In this document: positions 27,373 through 37,459 of the stretch, one piece after another
Layout: every line of letters begins with the position of its first letter
Position numbering within the stretch: the stretch's first letter is position 1
DNA from: Oceaniferula flava
Lineage (GTDB): Bacteria > Verrucomicrobiota > Verrucomicrobiia > Verrucomicrobiales > Akkermansiaceae
Length of the DNA: 64,000 nt
Reading direction: 5' to 3'
Assembly (NCBI RefSeq): GCF_016811075.1
Contig: NZ_JAFBGL010000007.1
Location: 62,001 to 126,000 of the forward strand
Translations under genes and position numbers: made by a program
Notes under the pieces: model-generated
The model's input: the letters and a program-made list of their open reading frames with translations, nothing else
The model's database searches: none
What the model was told of the DNA's origin: nothing

Positions 27373-28716
27373 ATGAGCACAGCTAAAAATTCAAATACTC
27401 TACGTCTTTCCGTCATGATGTTTCTCCAATTCTTCGTTTGGGGAGCATGGTATGTCGCCATGTGGGGTTTCCTAAAAAACTCGGGAATGACCGCAATCGG
27501 TAACGGAGGTTCCTTTGATGCCGCAGCTTATACGGTAGCTCCAATTGCAGCCATCCTCGCACCTCTGACATTAGGTCTTATCGCAGATCGATTTCTCAAT
27601 ACAGAAAAAGTCCTATCCATACTCTTCCTTGTAGGAGCTATCCTGCTCTACATCGCGCCGAGCCTCGCTCAAGCTGGAGCTCCTGAATCATTTCTTGGCC
27701 AGTTTAGCCATCCGATGATTTTATGTCTGCTGGCTTACATGATCTGCTTCATGCCCACCTTGGGACTAACAGCAAGCCTCTCCTTCAGTCACCTCGAGAA
27801 TGCGGAAAAACAATTTCCAGTTGTACGTGTGATGGGAACAATCGGTTGGATTGTTGGAAACTGGGCCATGTGGTTATGTCGTTCTACTGGACTTGATGCT
27901 GATGTATTTTCAGATAATTCACCACACATTTTCACAGCTGCGGCTTTAGCTTCAGGCATTCTAGGCCTTTACTGCCTCACACTTCCAAAAACCACGCCAC
28001 CGTCTAAAGGCAAAAAAATCGCTCTGGGAGAAATCGTTGGTATTGATGCCTGGGGCCTACTCAAGAACAAAGGATTCTTTGTTTTCGCTATTGCTAGTTT
28101 CCTCATCTGTATCCCTTTAGCTGGATATTATGCTAAAGGATACGGCTATGTAGATAGCATGGGGGTCACTCTGTTTGGCTCCACCACAGGGGCTATGAGC
28201 ACAGGGCAAATGTCCGAGATCTTCTTTATGCTCGTGATGCCGTTTTGCTTCGCCCGCTTGGGCGTCAAATGGATGCTGACAATCGGAATGGCAGCTTGGG
28301 TCGCTCGCTATGGCCTATGGGGGTATGCCTTCGGCCAAGAAGGCCCTATGCTTACACTGCCTATCTTTATCGGCATCCTTCTTCACGGTATTTGCTACGA
28401 CTTTTTCTTTGTCACAGGCATGATTTACACAGACAAGAAAGCCCCAGCTGCAATCAGAAATCAGGCTCAATCACTCGTAGTAATGCTTACCCAAGGATTA
28501 GGACTTGGTCTCGGAGCTCAACTTTTTGGGCGTTGGACCGCGATGTGCACATCTGGTGATACCATCGACTTCTCAAAATTCTGGTATGTGCCAGCTGGGT
28601 TCGCATTTGTAGTGATGATTCTCTTCGCCCTCTTCTTCTGGGACAAAGTCGACAAGAAAACCGACCTCGAGGAAGTGGCTGTCGCGGCATCACCGGACGA
28701 AGAGTCCGCGATGTAA
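27373..28716 (+). CDS. MFS transporter, nucleoside:H+ symporter (NupG/XapB)-like
   Basis: The protein has 447 residues and 12 predicted transmembrane segments. It starts LRLSVMMFLQFFVWGAWYVAMWGFL, typical of the nucleoside:H+ symporter group that in Planctomycetota and Verrucomicrobiota often sits with Gfo/Idh/MocA and DUF1080 genes and may carry sugars. ITDR-like loop GLIADRFLNTEKVL is present. The codon use is visibly richer in A+T (many TTA, ATT, GGA and AAA codons) than in the adjacent genes, which suggests a different history or expression level. Confidence 0.88.
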   Translation: MSTAKNSNTLRLSVMMFLQFFVWGAWYVAMWGFLKNSGMTAIGNGGSFDAAAYTVAPIAAILAPLTLGLIADRFLNTEKVLSILFLVGAILLYIAPSLAQAGAPESFLGQFSHPMILCLLAYMICFMPTLGLTASLSFSHLENAEKQFPVVRVMGTIGWIVGNWAMWLCRSTGLDADVFSDNSPHIFTAAALASGILGLYCLTLPKTTPPSKGKKIALGEIVGIDAWGLLKNKGFFVFAIASFLICIPLAGYYAKGYGYVDSMGVTLFGSTTGAMSTGQMSEIFFMLVMPFCFARLGVKWMLTIGMAAWVARYGLWGYAFGQEGPMLTLPIFIGILLHGICYDFFFVTGMIYTDKKAPAAIRNQAQSLVVMLTQGLGLGLGAQLFGRWTAMCTSGDTIDFSKFWYVPAGFAFVVMILFALFFWDKVDKKTDLEEVAVAASPDEESAM

Positions 28717-28755
28717 TCGCCGAAATACCGATTCGTCCCCCCACGTATCATTTGC

Positions 28756-30048
28756 ATGCCCGAAAAACCTTCCAATGCCGCCAAACTCAGCCGCCGCTCC
28801 GCTCTCAAGGGGCTGGCTGCGATGGCGACCGTGCAAATTTTACCCAGCCACCTCGCCCTCGGCGGCCCCAAGGCACCCAGTAATCAACTGACCAAAGGAA
28901 TCATCGGCTGCGGCGGAATCTGCTCAGCCCACCTGGGAATGCCTGGCAAGCTGCTGGCACTCTGTGACGTCGATCGCAAACACCTCGACCGCCGGATGGC
29001 GCAGGCGAAAAAGCGCGGATCGAAGGAGGTCACCGGCTACTCGGATTTCCGCGAGCTCATTGCCCGCAAGGACATCGATATCGTGCACGTGGCCACGCCA
29101 CCGCACTGGCACGCGCTGATGAGCATTGCCGCGGCGAAAGCCGGCAAAGACATCTGGTGTGAAAAACCGATGTCGCGCACCATCGGCGAAGGCATCGCGA
29201 TGGTCAAAGCCGTGGAGGAACAGCAACGGATGTTCCGCCTGAACACCTGGTTCCGCTTCCGCGGCAATTATTACGGTCTCGGCAGACCCGCCTCGGACGC
29301 CTGGAAGGTGGTGCAGCACAAGCTGCTCGGCGATGGCCCCTACACCTTTAACCTCGGCACTGGATTTGTCGGAAACTGGAAACTGCGCCAGTGGTCGGGA
29401 CGCACCGATCTCAAGGAGCAGCCGATCCCCGAGCACCTCGACTACGATTTCTGGCTCGGGCCGGCACCCATGAAGCCCTACACCCCGCTGCGTGTCCACG
29501 GCAAGTTCCGTGGCTACTGGGACTACGATGGCGGCGGCCTCGGCGACATGGGCCAGCACTACCTGGACCCCTGCCAGTTTGTTCTCGGCAAAGACGGCGA
29601 AAGCCCGGTGCACGTGGAAGTTGATACCCAACCTCAGGACGACGACGCGGTCTTGCCCTGGCGCCGGATCGAAATGACCTACGCCGACGGCACCAAAATC
29701 GTCCTCGATGCGGCCAACAAACCCAAGGACCCGATCATCAGTGGACCGAAAGGCAATATTTACCGTGGATTTAAGTCTGACGTGCCGGATTTGGACAAAA
29801 AACTCAAAGACCTCCCCGGTCCACCGCCGATGGTCACCGACTTCCACCAGTCGGTCCGCGAACGTAAGACATTCGCCCTCAACCAGCGCAATGGATTCCG
29901 CTCTTGTACCTTGATTAATATCGCCAAGGTGGCACTACGAATGAATCAACCGCTACATTTCGACTCGAAAAATCTAAAATTCATCGATAATGATGTGGCG
30001 AACCGTTATATTGACCAGCCCATGCGCGGCCCATGGTCGCTCAGCTAG
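28756..30048 (+). CDS. Gfo/Idh/MocA-family oxidoreductase with Tat-like signal
   Basis: The protein has 430 residues. SRRSALKGLAAMATVQILPSHL is a twin-arginine signal. The nucleotide-binding motif GIIGCGGICSAHL is followed by LALCDVD; the catalytic lysine lies in DIWCEKPMSRTIGEG and the His-rich VATPPHWHALM is typical. It is not a close copy of the oxidoreductase at 23693; the two differ in length and substrate domain. It follows the MFS gene by 40 bp, fitting import and periplasmic oxidation of a sugar. Confidence 0.9.
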   Translation: MPEKPSNAAKLSRRSALKGLAAMATVQILPSHLALGGPKAPSNQLTKGIIGCGGICSAHLGMPGKLLALCDVDRKHLDRRMAQAKKRGSKEVTGYSDFRELIARKDIDIVHVATPPHWHALMSIAAAKAGKDIWCEKPMSRTIGEGIAMVKAVEEQQRMFRLNTWFRFRGNYYGLGRPASDAWKVVQHKLLGDGPYTFNLGTGFVGNWKLRQWSGRTDLKEQPIPEHLDYDFWLGPAPMKPYTPLRVHGKFRGYWDYDGGGLGDMGQHYLDPCQFVLGKDGESPVHVEVDTQPQDDDAVLPWRRIEMTYADGTKIVLDAANKPKDPIISGPKGNIYRGFKSDVPDLDKKLKDLPGPPPMVTDFHQSVRERKTFALNQRNGFRSCTLINIAKVALRMNQPLHFDSKNLKFIDNDVANRYIDQPMRGPWSLS

Positions 30049-30081
30049 CGCAATTTCAGTCATCAAAAAACCCACAATCGA

Positions 30082-30786
30082 ATGATCCCTAAACACCTCA
30101 TCACTACGATCTTCCTCACTGCCATCATGGGGATTTTCAGCGCGGCCACAGCCGCTAAAGCCACTTTCCAAACCTCCTCGGTAGGGAAATGGACCGGTCC
30201 GGAGCTCTACATTAAGCAGTCGTCCGATCTCACCCCACTGCAGCTGCACAGCGTCGCTATTTCCCAGCCTTACACCTACCGCCAAGGCTCGGCCATCGAG
30301 ATCCACGCCAAAGAAGATCCCACCCGCAAAAGCAGTCGCACCTCCCTGATCGCCACCATCGATATCCCAGGCCACATTTCCCAGCCCCTCATTGTTTTTG
30401 TCCCCAACGATGAAGAAAACGAAGAAAAGCCCGAAAAACTCCGCTACCTCGTGCTCGATCTCTCCACCATGGTCTACTCAGGCGGAACTCTGCGCTTCGT
30501 CAACCTCAGCGAGGACAAACTCGAGGTCAGCCTGGGCGATAATGCTGAAAAACTGAAGCCGAACGCGGTGAAAGTGATCGAACACCGCGGCGACGATCCT
30601 CACAAGGTCGCCTTCAACATCACCCTCCTCCCCTCGGACGAGGAAGCCACCAAGGTGCGCGATGTCGGCACCATGCTGCTCACCAGACCCACCAAACGTA
30701 TGACCGTGTTTATCGACACCACTATCAACAAACGCGGCAAAAAGCTGCTCACCTTCCTGACCTTGGTAGACTATCTCTCTCAATAA
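30082..30786 (+). CDS. Exported protein of unknown function, 234 aa
   Basis: A signal peptide (MIPKHLITTIFLTAIMGIFSAATA) is followed by a region rich in beta-forming residues, including QPLIVFVPNDEENEEKPEKLRYLVLDLS and GGTLRFVNLSEDKLEVSLGDNAEKL. No family is recognised; the layout suggests one or two beta-sandwich domains. It lies 33 bp from each flanking oxidoreductase gene and is probably part of that operon. Confidence 0.75.
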   Translation: MIPKHLITTIFLTAIMGIFSAATAAKATFQTSSVGKWTGPELYIKQSSDLTPLQLHSVAISQPYTYRQGSAIEIHAKEDPTRKSSRTSLIATIDIPGHISQPLIVFVPNDEENEEKPEKLRYLVLDLSTMVYSGGTLRFVNLSEDKLEVSLGDNAEKLKPNAVKVIEHRGDDPHKVAFNITLLPSDEEATKVRDVGTMLLTRPTKRMTVFIDTTINKRGKKLLTFLTLVDYLSQ

Positions 30787-30819
30787 CCCACGCACCCTTC
30801 CGCATCCTACTCATCAATC

Positions 30820-31887
30820 ATGATCAAAATACTCTGCGCCGGAGCAGGCCACATGGGCCGCTCACACGCCCTCGCTTACCACAACATCCCTGAATTCGAT
30901 ATCGTCGGCATCTGCACCCGCTCCGCCGGCTCACGTGAGAAGCTCAACGAGGAACTCGGCGGCAATTACGCGCTTTTTGACGATTACTACAAAGCGCTCG
31001 AAGAAACCAAACCGGATGCGGTTTCCATCTCCACCTACCCGGACACCCACGCCCCCTACGCCATCGCCGCGCTCGAAGCCGGCTGCGATGTGTTTATCGA
31101 AAAACCACTCGCCGAAACCGTTGAGGAGGCTCAATCGATCGTCGATGCCGCCAAAAAATCCGGTCGCAAACTGGTGATCGGCTACATTCTCCGCCACCAC
31201 CCGAGCTGGCAGAAGTTCATCGAGATGTCCCACGACCTCGGCAAGCCACTGGTGATGCGCATGAACCTGAACCAGCAATCGTTCGGCGATAACTGGGAGA
31301 CCCATAAAAACTTGATGTCCTCGATCTCGCCGATCGTCGACTGCGGCGTCCACTACGTCGATGTGATGTGTCAGATGACCCGCTCCAAGCCAGTCCGCGT
31401 CGCCGGCCTGGGTGCCCGTTTGTCCGATGAACTTCCGGAAGGCAAAATCAACTACGGCCACCTGCAAGTGACCTTCGAAGATGGCTCCGTGGGCTGGTAT
31501 GAAGCCGGCTGGGGCCCGATGATGAGCGAGACCGCTTTCTTCGTGAAGGATGTTGTCGGCCCGAAAGGCTGCGTCACCATCGAGGCCAAGGAAGCCGCTG
31601 GCGAAGGCGCCTCCGCGGACGTCGATGCCCACACCAAAACCAACACCCTGCGTCGTCACTTCTCCGAGCTCGATGCGGATAACCAATTTGTCAAACAGGA
31701 CACCTGGACCGAAACCGGCGACGAGCCAGACCACGATGAACTCTGTCAGCGCGAGCAGGAGTTCTTCCTCAATGCCATCAAAAATGATAGTGACCTCACT
31801 GATCATATGGACGATGCCATCAACTCGATGAAAATCGTCGCCGCTGCTGATGAATCATTCCGCACCGGCGAGATCGTCCAGCTCTAA
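30820..31887 (+). CDS. Cytoplasmic Gfo/Idh/MocA-family oxidoreductase
   Basis: The protein has 355 residues with no signal peptide, unlike the other two family members here. The motif ILCAGAGHMGRSHALAY binds NAD(P); the lysine lies in VFIEKPLAETVEEAQ. The C-terminal domain contains SPIVDCGVHYVDVMCQM with the conserved His. It probably acts on the intracellular form of a sugar after uptake. The DUF1080 gene follows after 22 bp. Confidence 0.9.
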   Translation: MIKILCAGAGHMGRSHALAYHNIPEFDIVGICTRSAGSREKLNEELGGNYALFDDYYKALEETKPDAVSISTYPDTHAPYAIAALEAGCDVFIEKPLAETVEEAQSIVDAAKKSGRKLVIGYILRHHPSWQKFIEMSHDLGKPLVMRMNLNQQSFGDNWETHKNLMSSISPIVDCGVHYVDVMCQMTRSKPVRVAGLGARLSDELPEGKINYGHLQVTFEDGSVGWYEAGWGPMMSETAFFVKDVVGPKGCVTIEAKEAAGEGASADVDAHTKTNTLRRHFSELDADNQFVKQDTWTETGDEPDHDELCQREQEFFLNAIKNDSDLTDHMDDAINSMKIVAAADESFRTGEIVQL

Positions 31888-31909
31888 CCTATACCAACCT
31901 ACCCACTTG

Positions 31910-32677
31910 ATGAAACCTCTGTTCCTCACCGCATGCCTCCTTGGAGTGACCTCGCTCGGCTCCCTCTTCGCTGAAGAAGGCTTCACCCCACTCTTCGATG
32001 GTAAAACATTGCAGGGCTGGAAAAGTGCCCACTCCAAAGGTGAGGGCGACTGGGGACCGTTCCGCATCGATGAAAAAGAAAAAGCCATCCACGTCTACCA
32101 AGGTGACGAGGCTGGCAGCAAGCAGAAGTCGGACTGTCTCTACACCGAGAAAAGCTACAGCAAGTTCATCCTCAAACTGGAATACAAGTGGCTGGACAAA
32201 CGTTTCGAGCCACGGGCTGAATACGATCGTGACGCTGGCCTGCTTTTCCACATCCACGGCGACCTGACCCGAGTCTGGCCGCTGTCGCTGGAAATGCAGA
32301 TCGGTGAGTCTCCGGGGGACAAGTTCGAAGGCGACCGCTTCCACACCGGTGATCTTTTTGTGCTTGGGAAAAACCTGCGCTGCAAAACCACCAAAACCGA
32401 TGGCATCTTCGACCCCAAGGGGAAGCTTGTCAGCTCCCGCCACTGCCCCACCCGCTTAGGTGTGGAAAAACCGAAAGGTGAGTGGAACGAAATGGAGATC
32501 CGGGTCGATGGCTCGAACAAGGCCACCTTCATCTTCAACGGTGAAGTGGTGCACGAGATCCACGATTTCACCGCAGAAGTCGACGGTAAGAAAGTGCCGC
32601 TGGCCGAAGGTCGCATCGGCCTCCAGGCCGAGTGGGCCGAGCTCATGTATCGCAATATCAGGATCAAAGAACTCTAG
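31910..32677 (+). CDS. Secreted DUF1080 protein (3-keto-disaccharide hydrolase domain)
   Basis: The protein has 255 residues with a signal peptide ending about SLFA. The DUF1080 concanavalin-like fold begins EGFTPLFDGKTLQGWKSA. The later segment AEYDRDAGLLFHIHGDL and WAELMYRNIRIKEL at the end are typical. Members with known activity hydrolyse glycosides oxidised at C3, which fits the adjacent Gfo/Idh/MocA dehydrogenases. The start at 31910 gives the signal peptide; the frame extends upstream into the oxidoreductase gene. Confidence 0.88.
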   Translation: MKPLFLTACLLGVTSLGSLFAEEGFTPLFDGKTLQGWKSAHSKGEGDWGPFRIDEKEKAIHVYQGDEAGSKQKSDCLYTEKSYSKFILKLEYKWLDKRFEPRAEYDRDAGLLFHIHGDLTRVWPLSLEMQIGESPGDKFEGDRFHTGDLFVLGKNLRCKTTKTDGIFDPKGKLVSSRHCPTRLGVEKPKGEWNEMEIRVDGSNKATFIFNGEVVHEIHDFTAEVDGKKVPLAEGRIGLQAEWAELMYRNIRIKEL

Positions 32678-32704
32678 GATCAGCCAGCATTGCCCCCTCG
32701 CTCG

Positions 32705-33877
32705 ATGACAACAACGCCGTCACGCCGCTTTTTCCTTTTCCCGTTTCTTCTCGTTCTCACCGTGCTCGCATTCTCTCATGCATTGAGAGCCGAGTTCGTC
32801 CATCCGGGCATCGCCCACAGCCAGCAGAGCATCCACTTTGCCAAGCAGAAGGTGGCCGAAGGTGAACAACCGTGGAGCGACGCCTGGAAACGCTTGAAGC
32901 AATCGCGCCAAGCCAGTCTCGACTGGAAACCCAGCCCCCACGCTCGGGTGGAACGCGGTCCGAGCAATAACCCCGATATCGGTTCCTCGGATTTCACCCA
33001 GGACTCGATCGTGGCCTACACCCACGCGATTTGTTGGAACATCAACGGTGACGAAGCACACGCCAAGAAAGCCGCGGAGATCCTCGATGCGTGGTCGTCG
33101 ACCTTAAAATCCGTGGGCAACCACGACGCCCGCCTTCTGATTGGCATGGACGGCTACCACTACTGCATCGCCGCCGAGTTACTGAAGCACACCTGGAACG
33201 GCTGGCCGGCCGAGAAGCAGCAGGCATTCAGCACCATGCTGCGTCGTGTCTTTTACCCGGTAATCAAAGATTTCTACCCCAGCGCCAATGGCAACTGGGA
33301 TGCATCCATGCTCCAGGCCATGGCCGCCATGGGGGTCTTTCTCGACGATCAGGCGATGTTCGATCGTGCGACTACCTATTTCCTCAAGGGCAAGGGCAAC
33401 GGTGCCATCGGTATGTATTTCAAACCTTCCGGCCAGTGTCAGGAAACCGGCCGCGACCAAGGACATACTCAGATGGGCTTGGAATATCTCGCCAACACCT
33501 GCGAAACCGCCTGGATCCAGGGAGTGGATCTCTATCAGGCCCTCGATAATCGTCTCCTGAAAGGCTTCGAATACACCGCGAAATACAACCTCGGCCACGA
33601 TGTTCCCTACGTGCCCTACAAGAGCTTCGAGGGCAGATATCACTACAAGAAGTTGTCGGACAAAGCACGCGGTCGCCTGCGTCCCATGTATGAGCGGGTT
33701 TACAACCACTACCACAACCGTAAGGGGCTGAATGCGCCATTCACCAAGCAGGCCGCTCTGAAATCGAGAGAGGGAGGCAACGAACGTCGCGGACGCAAGG
33801 GCCGGGTCAGACGTGGTGCTGCCATGGACACCCTGATGTATGCCGATCAGCCGGCTCGTTTCCCCGAGGCGAAGTAA
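32705..33877 (+). CDS. Alginate-lyase-fold polysaccharide lyase (PF05426-like, possibly PL38)
   Basis: The protein has 390 residues. The signal peptide includes FFLFPFLLVLTVLAFSHALRA. An (alpha/alpha)n toroid follows, with NGNWDASMLQAMAAMGVFL and QETGRDQGHTQMGLEYLA, the Asn/His/Arg-rich active-site segments of this alginate-lyase group. The product would be an unsaturated uronate, which could feed kduI/kduD/eda elsewhere in the window. The C-terminus is unusually basic (KSREGGNERRGRKGRVRRG), an odd tail. The upstream frame from a TTG at 32690 is less likely. Confidence 0.8.
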   Translation: MTTTPSRRFFLFPFLLVLTVLAFSHALRAEFVHPGIAHSQQSIHFAKQKVAEGEQPWSDAWKRLKQSRQASLDWKPSPHARVERGPSNNPDIGSSDFTQDSIVAYTHAICWNINGDEAHAKKAAEILDAWSSTLKSVGNHDARLLIGMDGYHYCIAAELLKHTWNGWPAEKQQAFSTMLRRVFYPVIKDFYPSANGNWDASMLQAMAAMGVFLDDQAMFDRATTYFLKGKGNGAIGMYFKPSGQCQETGRDQGHTQMGLEYLANTCETAWIQGVDLYQALDNRLLKGFEYTAKYNLGHDVPYVPYKSFEGRYHYKKLSDKARGRLRPMYERVYNHYHNRKGLNAPFTKQAALKSREGGNERRGRKGRVRRGAAMDTLMYADQPARFPEAK

Positions 33878-33950
33878 TGCAGAGCTGCAGGTCACTTGCC
33901 GTGCCTGTGAATGATCGCTTCCGGACTACCTAACATCTTGCCACCACACC

Positions 33951-35003
33951 ATGAGCATTCTCCCTCAGCCACAGCCGAAAATGTGGATCTGGTTCCTTTG
34001 CCTCGGCGGATTTTACCTCGTCTGGGCGTGGTTGGTTTTCTATCAAGAGCAATGGTCGGAGGTCGTCAGCCACTGGCCAATGGCCGCAGCGATGGCCGTG
34101 GGCAGCTACGCGGCAGGGTCCACTCCCATGGGCGGGGGCAGCGTCGGTTTCCCCATCCTCGTCCTACTCTTCGGTGAGTCCGCCGAGCTGGGGCGGGATT
34201 TCAGCTTTGCCGTGCAGTCGATTGGCATGAGCAGCGCGGCGATCTTCATCTTTGCCCGTCGCCAAGCCCTGGCGGGCGCCATGCTCAAGGGTGCTTTGTT
34301 AGGAACCACTATTGGGCTACCAATCGGGATCTTCCTGGTCGCTCCCTGGGTCCCGGGGTTGCATATTAAAATCATCTTCGCGGTGGTGTGGGGCAGCTTT
34401 GGCATCCTGCACCTCTGGCGGATTCAGGAAATTGCCGGCCATGAGGGCATGACCGATTTCGATGAACGCTGGGACCAGAAGGCCGGATTCTTGGTGGGAC
34501 TGTTAGCCGGAGCGGCAGTGGTCTCCGTTTCCGGCGTCGGGGTAGACATGGCACTCTACACCGTGCTGGTTCTACTCTGCCGCGCCGACCTGAAGATCGC
34601 CATTCCCACCTCCGTGGTCATCATGGCTTTCGCCTCGGTGTTAGGCATTCTCACCAAACTCGCCTTCACCGGAGTTCAGCCGGGTGTCTATGGCAACTGG
34701 CTGGCCGCAGCGCCGGTGGTGGCACTCGGGGCGCCATTGGGAGTTTTTGTCGTGGATCTGATTGGTCGCAAACCCACCCTGATCGTGGTCGCCATTCTCT
34801 GCGTAGGGCAGCTGCTGTGGACCTTGCTGCAGGAGAGCGACAACCTGGGAGCACTGGGTATGAGCATCTCCGTGCTGGCCGTAGGTGCCTGTCTTCTAGG
34901 CTTTGAACGACTCCGCATCTGGGGTGCCCGCTTGGTGGGTGAACGCAGCGAACACCCGCAGCGAGACACCAACATCGCCGCTGTTAGTCAACCGGAAGCC
35001 TGA
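33951..35003 (+). CDS. TauE/SafE-family sulfite exporter-like permease
   Basis: The protein has 350 residues and about 9 transmembrane segments in two repeats. AVGSYAAGSTPMGGGSVGFPILVLLFG and LLAGAAVVSVSGVGVDMALYTVL are the family glycine-rich segments. Family members export sulfite, sulfoacetate or related anions. It stands after the lyase gene with a 73-bp gap; no sulfur-metabolism gene adjoins, so the substrate is undetermined. Confidence 0.85.
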   Translation: MSILPQPQPKMWIWFLCLGGFYLVWAWLVFYQEQWSEVVSHWPMAAAMAVGSYAAGSTPMGGGSVGFPILVLLFGESAELGRDFSFAVQSIGMSSAAIFIFARRQALAGAMLKGALLGTTIGLPIGIFLVAPWVPGLHIKIIFAVVWGSFGILHLWRIQEIAGHEGMTDFDERWDQKAGFLVGLLAGAAVVSVSGVGVDMALYTVLVLLCRADLKIAIPTSVVIMAFASVLGILTKLAFTGVQPGVYGNWLAAAPVVALGAPLGVFVVDLIGRKPTLIVVAILCVGQLLWTLLQESDNLGALGMSISVLAVGACLLGFERLRIWGARLVGERSEHPQRDTNIAAVSQPEA

Positions 35004-35096
35004 TCGCCTCCGACGAGAATTCTCTATAAAAAAGGGAAATTTGACGCTGTATTTCCTATGGCAAGATCGCGGCTCAGAGGTCAGTATTGATCCAAC

Positions 35097-37418
35097 ATGA
35101 AACGCCGTCATTTCCTCACGCTCCTCACCGCCGTCCTGGGCCAGCCCTACCTGCGCGCCGCCGAATCACTGACTACCTTGACTCGTATCGATCGCTGGAA
35201 CCTGAGCCACGACCGGATTTTCCTCGGTGGCGAATTCTGGGCCAACCCCATGGAAGACTGGCGGGTCGAGAAGGGCTGGGCGAGCTGCCTAACAGGCGCG
35301 GCCAATCGCTCCATCCACTCATTGGTTTACGATCTTACCCAACCAAACCAACCATTCACTCTCAGCACGGAGCTCATGCGCCCCGCTACGCTGAAAAAAG
35401 ATCATGGCGCCGGTTTCCGCATCGGCATCACCGCGGACATCGCCGACCACCGCGCCCGCTGTTTCGCCAACAACGGCTACCGAGCTGGCATTCAAGGCAA
35501 TCAGCTCATCCTCGGTAAAAAGATGGTTCCACTCGCGGAAAAAGCGCCCGCCCACACCGAACTCACCTTGGTAGGCAAGCCGTCCGGCACCCAGGTGGAG
35601 CTGACCTTGACCGCCACCGATCCTGCCAGCGGAAAGTCGCTCGGCTCAGCCACCACCAGCGTGCCGGCCATCGAACTTACCGGTAACATCGCGCTCGCCT
35701 CCCAATACCCCGCCCCAGGAGACCGATCCGCCAACCGTCCGGGCAAACATGACGGCAGTGGCTACAAATTCCGCAACTGGCAGATCTCCGGCGATGCCTT
35801 CAGCCACCATCAGGACCGCCAATTTGGCCCCATTCTCTGGGCCATGTATTCCCTCAGCGACAACCGCAATGACGACCGCTTTGTGATGAAACTCACCGCG
35901 CTGGTGCCGCCCCTCGGAGAAAAGGACAACCACACACTTTCGTTAGAGGTCAAACGTGACGGAGTGTGGAAAAAGCTCGGCGAAGCCAAGGCGGAAACCG
36001 ACTCCTGGACCGCCACCTTCCGCGTGCCCCAGTGGAATGAATCCGAAGCTTGCCCATACCGTATCAGCTACCTGGAAAAACACAGCAACGGCAGTGAAAC
36101 ATCGCACAGCTTCACCGGCACCATCCGCGCCAACCCAAGTGGCCGCCCCCTGCGCATCGGTGCCCTCACCTGCCAAAACGACATCGGGTTTCCTTACCAA
36201 CCGGTGGCCGATAACTTGGTCAAACTGGACACCGATCTGCTCTACTTCTCCGGCGACCAACTCTACGAACAGCACGGCGGCTTCGGCATCCTTCGCAAGC
36301 CGGCCGTCCCGGCCATTCACAACTATCTCCGCAAGTTCTATCAGTTTGGCTGGGCCTTCCGCGAGGCCATGCGCCACGCGCCCACCATCTGCCTGCCGGA
36401 CGATCACGATGTCTTCCACGGCAACCTCTGGGGCGGCGGCGGCGTGCCGTGGAACCAGGATGCCAAAGGACCCAGCCGCGTCGGCTACCATCAGCCGGCC
36501 CGCATGATCAATGCCGTGCACCGCACGAACTGCTCGCACCACCCGGACTTCGCCTCCCCCAAACCCTGTAAGCAGGACATCTCGGTCTACTATGGCGACA
36601 TGCTCTACGGCGGCGTCAACTTCGCCATCATCGCGGATCGCCAGTGGAAATCCGGACCGGAAACCGTCAACACCAGCGGCGCTCGCTACGATCACGTAAC
36701 GGATCCAGATTTCGATACCTCCACACTCGACCAACCCGGCCTCAGCATGCTCGGTGAACGTCAGGAGAAGTTCTTGGAAAAATGGAGCAAGGACTGGCGG
36801 GGCCACAGCATGAAGGTGCTGTTATCACAGACCGTTTTCGCCGCCGTCGCCACCTACCACGGCGCTCGCAACGGCTACCTCAAGGGGGATCTCGATTCCG
36901 GCGGCTGGCCGCAAACCCCACGGAACCGAGCCATCGATCTGATCCGTGAGTCCATGGCCCTGCACATCAATGGCGACCAACACCTCACCACCCTGGTGCA
37001 ATACGGCGTCGAGCAGCAACGCGACTCAAACTGGTCGTTCTGCACACCCGCAATCTCGGTCGGATACCCACGCTGGTGGAAACCTGACGAGCTTAAAACC
37101 CCACACACCAATCGCCCCAAACACGGGCTGCCTGACACCGGGGAGTACATCGATGGGTTTGGCAACAAAGCCTACGTCTACGCCGTCGGCAACCCTCTAG
37201 ACAACCCCCAAAAGGGAGCCAAGGACCGCTACGAAGTGGCACACAACAAAGCCAGCGGCTTCGGCCTGGTCACCATCAATAGTGCGAAAAAAACCTACAC
37301 CATGGACTGCTTCCGTTTCCTCGTGGATGCCACCGATGGCAAAGCGTCGAATCAGTTCCCCGGCTGGCCGGTCACCGTGCATCAAAAAGAAAACAAGGGC
37401 GATAACATCATCTCCTGA
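35097..37418 (+). CDS. PhoD-like metallophosphatase with N-terminal beta domains
   Basis: The protein has 773 residues with a signal peptide ([21 protein letters not shown], Tat-like RRHF). The N-terminal 250 residues form a beta-rich domain, then an Ig-like segment follows to about 350. The calcineurin-like PhoD domain starts [15 protein letters not shown] and has [34 protein letters not shown] and [17 protein letters not shown], supplying Asp, Asn and His metal ligands. It probably cleaves phosphodiesters or monoesters outside the cytoplasm. cbpA follows after 41 bp. Confidence 0.85.
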   Translation: MKRRHFLTLLTAVLGQPYLRAAESLTTLTRIDRWNLSHDRIFLGGEFWANPMEDWRVEKGWASCLTGAANRSIHSLVYDLTQPNQPFTLSTELMRPATLKKDHGAGFRIGITADIADHRARCFANNGYRAGIQGNQLILGKKMVPLAEKAPAHTELTLVGKPSGTQVELTLTATDPASGKSLGSATTSVPAIELTGNIALASQYPAPGDRSANRPGKHDGSGYKFRNWQISGDAFSHHQDRQFGPILWAMYSLSDNRNDDRFVMKLTALVPPLGEKDNHTLSLEVKRDGVWKKLGEAKAETDSWTATFRVPQWNESEACPYRISYLEKHSNGSETSHSFTGTIRANPSGRPLRIGALTCQNDIGFPYQPVADNLVKLDTDLLYFSGDQLYEQHGGFGILRKPAVPAIHNYLRKFYQFGWAFREAMRHAPTICLPDDHDVFHGNLWGGGGVPWNQDAKGPSRVGYHQPARMINAVHRTNCSHHPDFASPKPCKQDISVYYGDMLYGGVNFAIIADRQWKSGPETVNTSGARYDHVTDPDFDTSTLDQPGLSMLGERQEKFLEKWSKDWRGHSMKVLLSQTVFAAVATYHGARNGYLKGDLDSGGWPQTPRNRAIDLIRESMALHINGDQHLTTLVQYGVEQQRDSNWSFCTPAISVGYPRWWKPDELKTPHTNRPKHGLPDTGEYIDGFGNKAYVYAVGNPLDNPQKGAKDRYEVAHNKASGFGLVTINSAKKTYTMDCFRFLVDATDGKASNQFPGWPVTVHQKENKGDNIIS

Positions 37419-37459
37419 CTTGCGAACTGCCATGGATGAGTCAACAATACCCTCAACTC

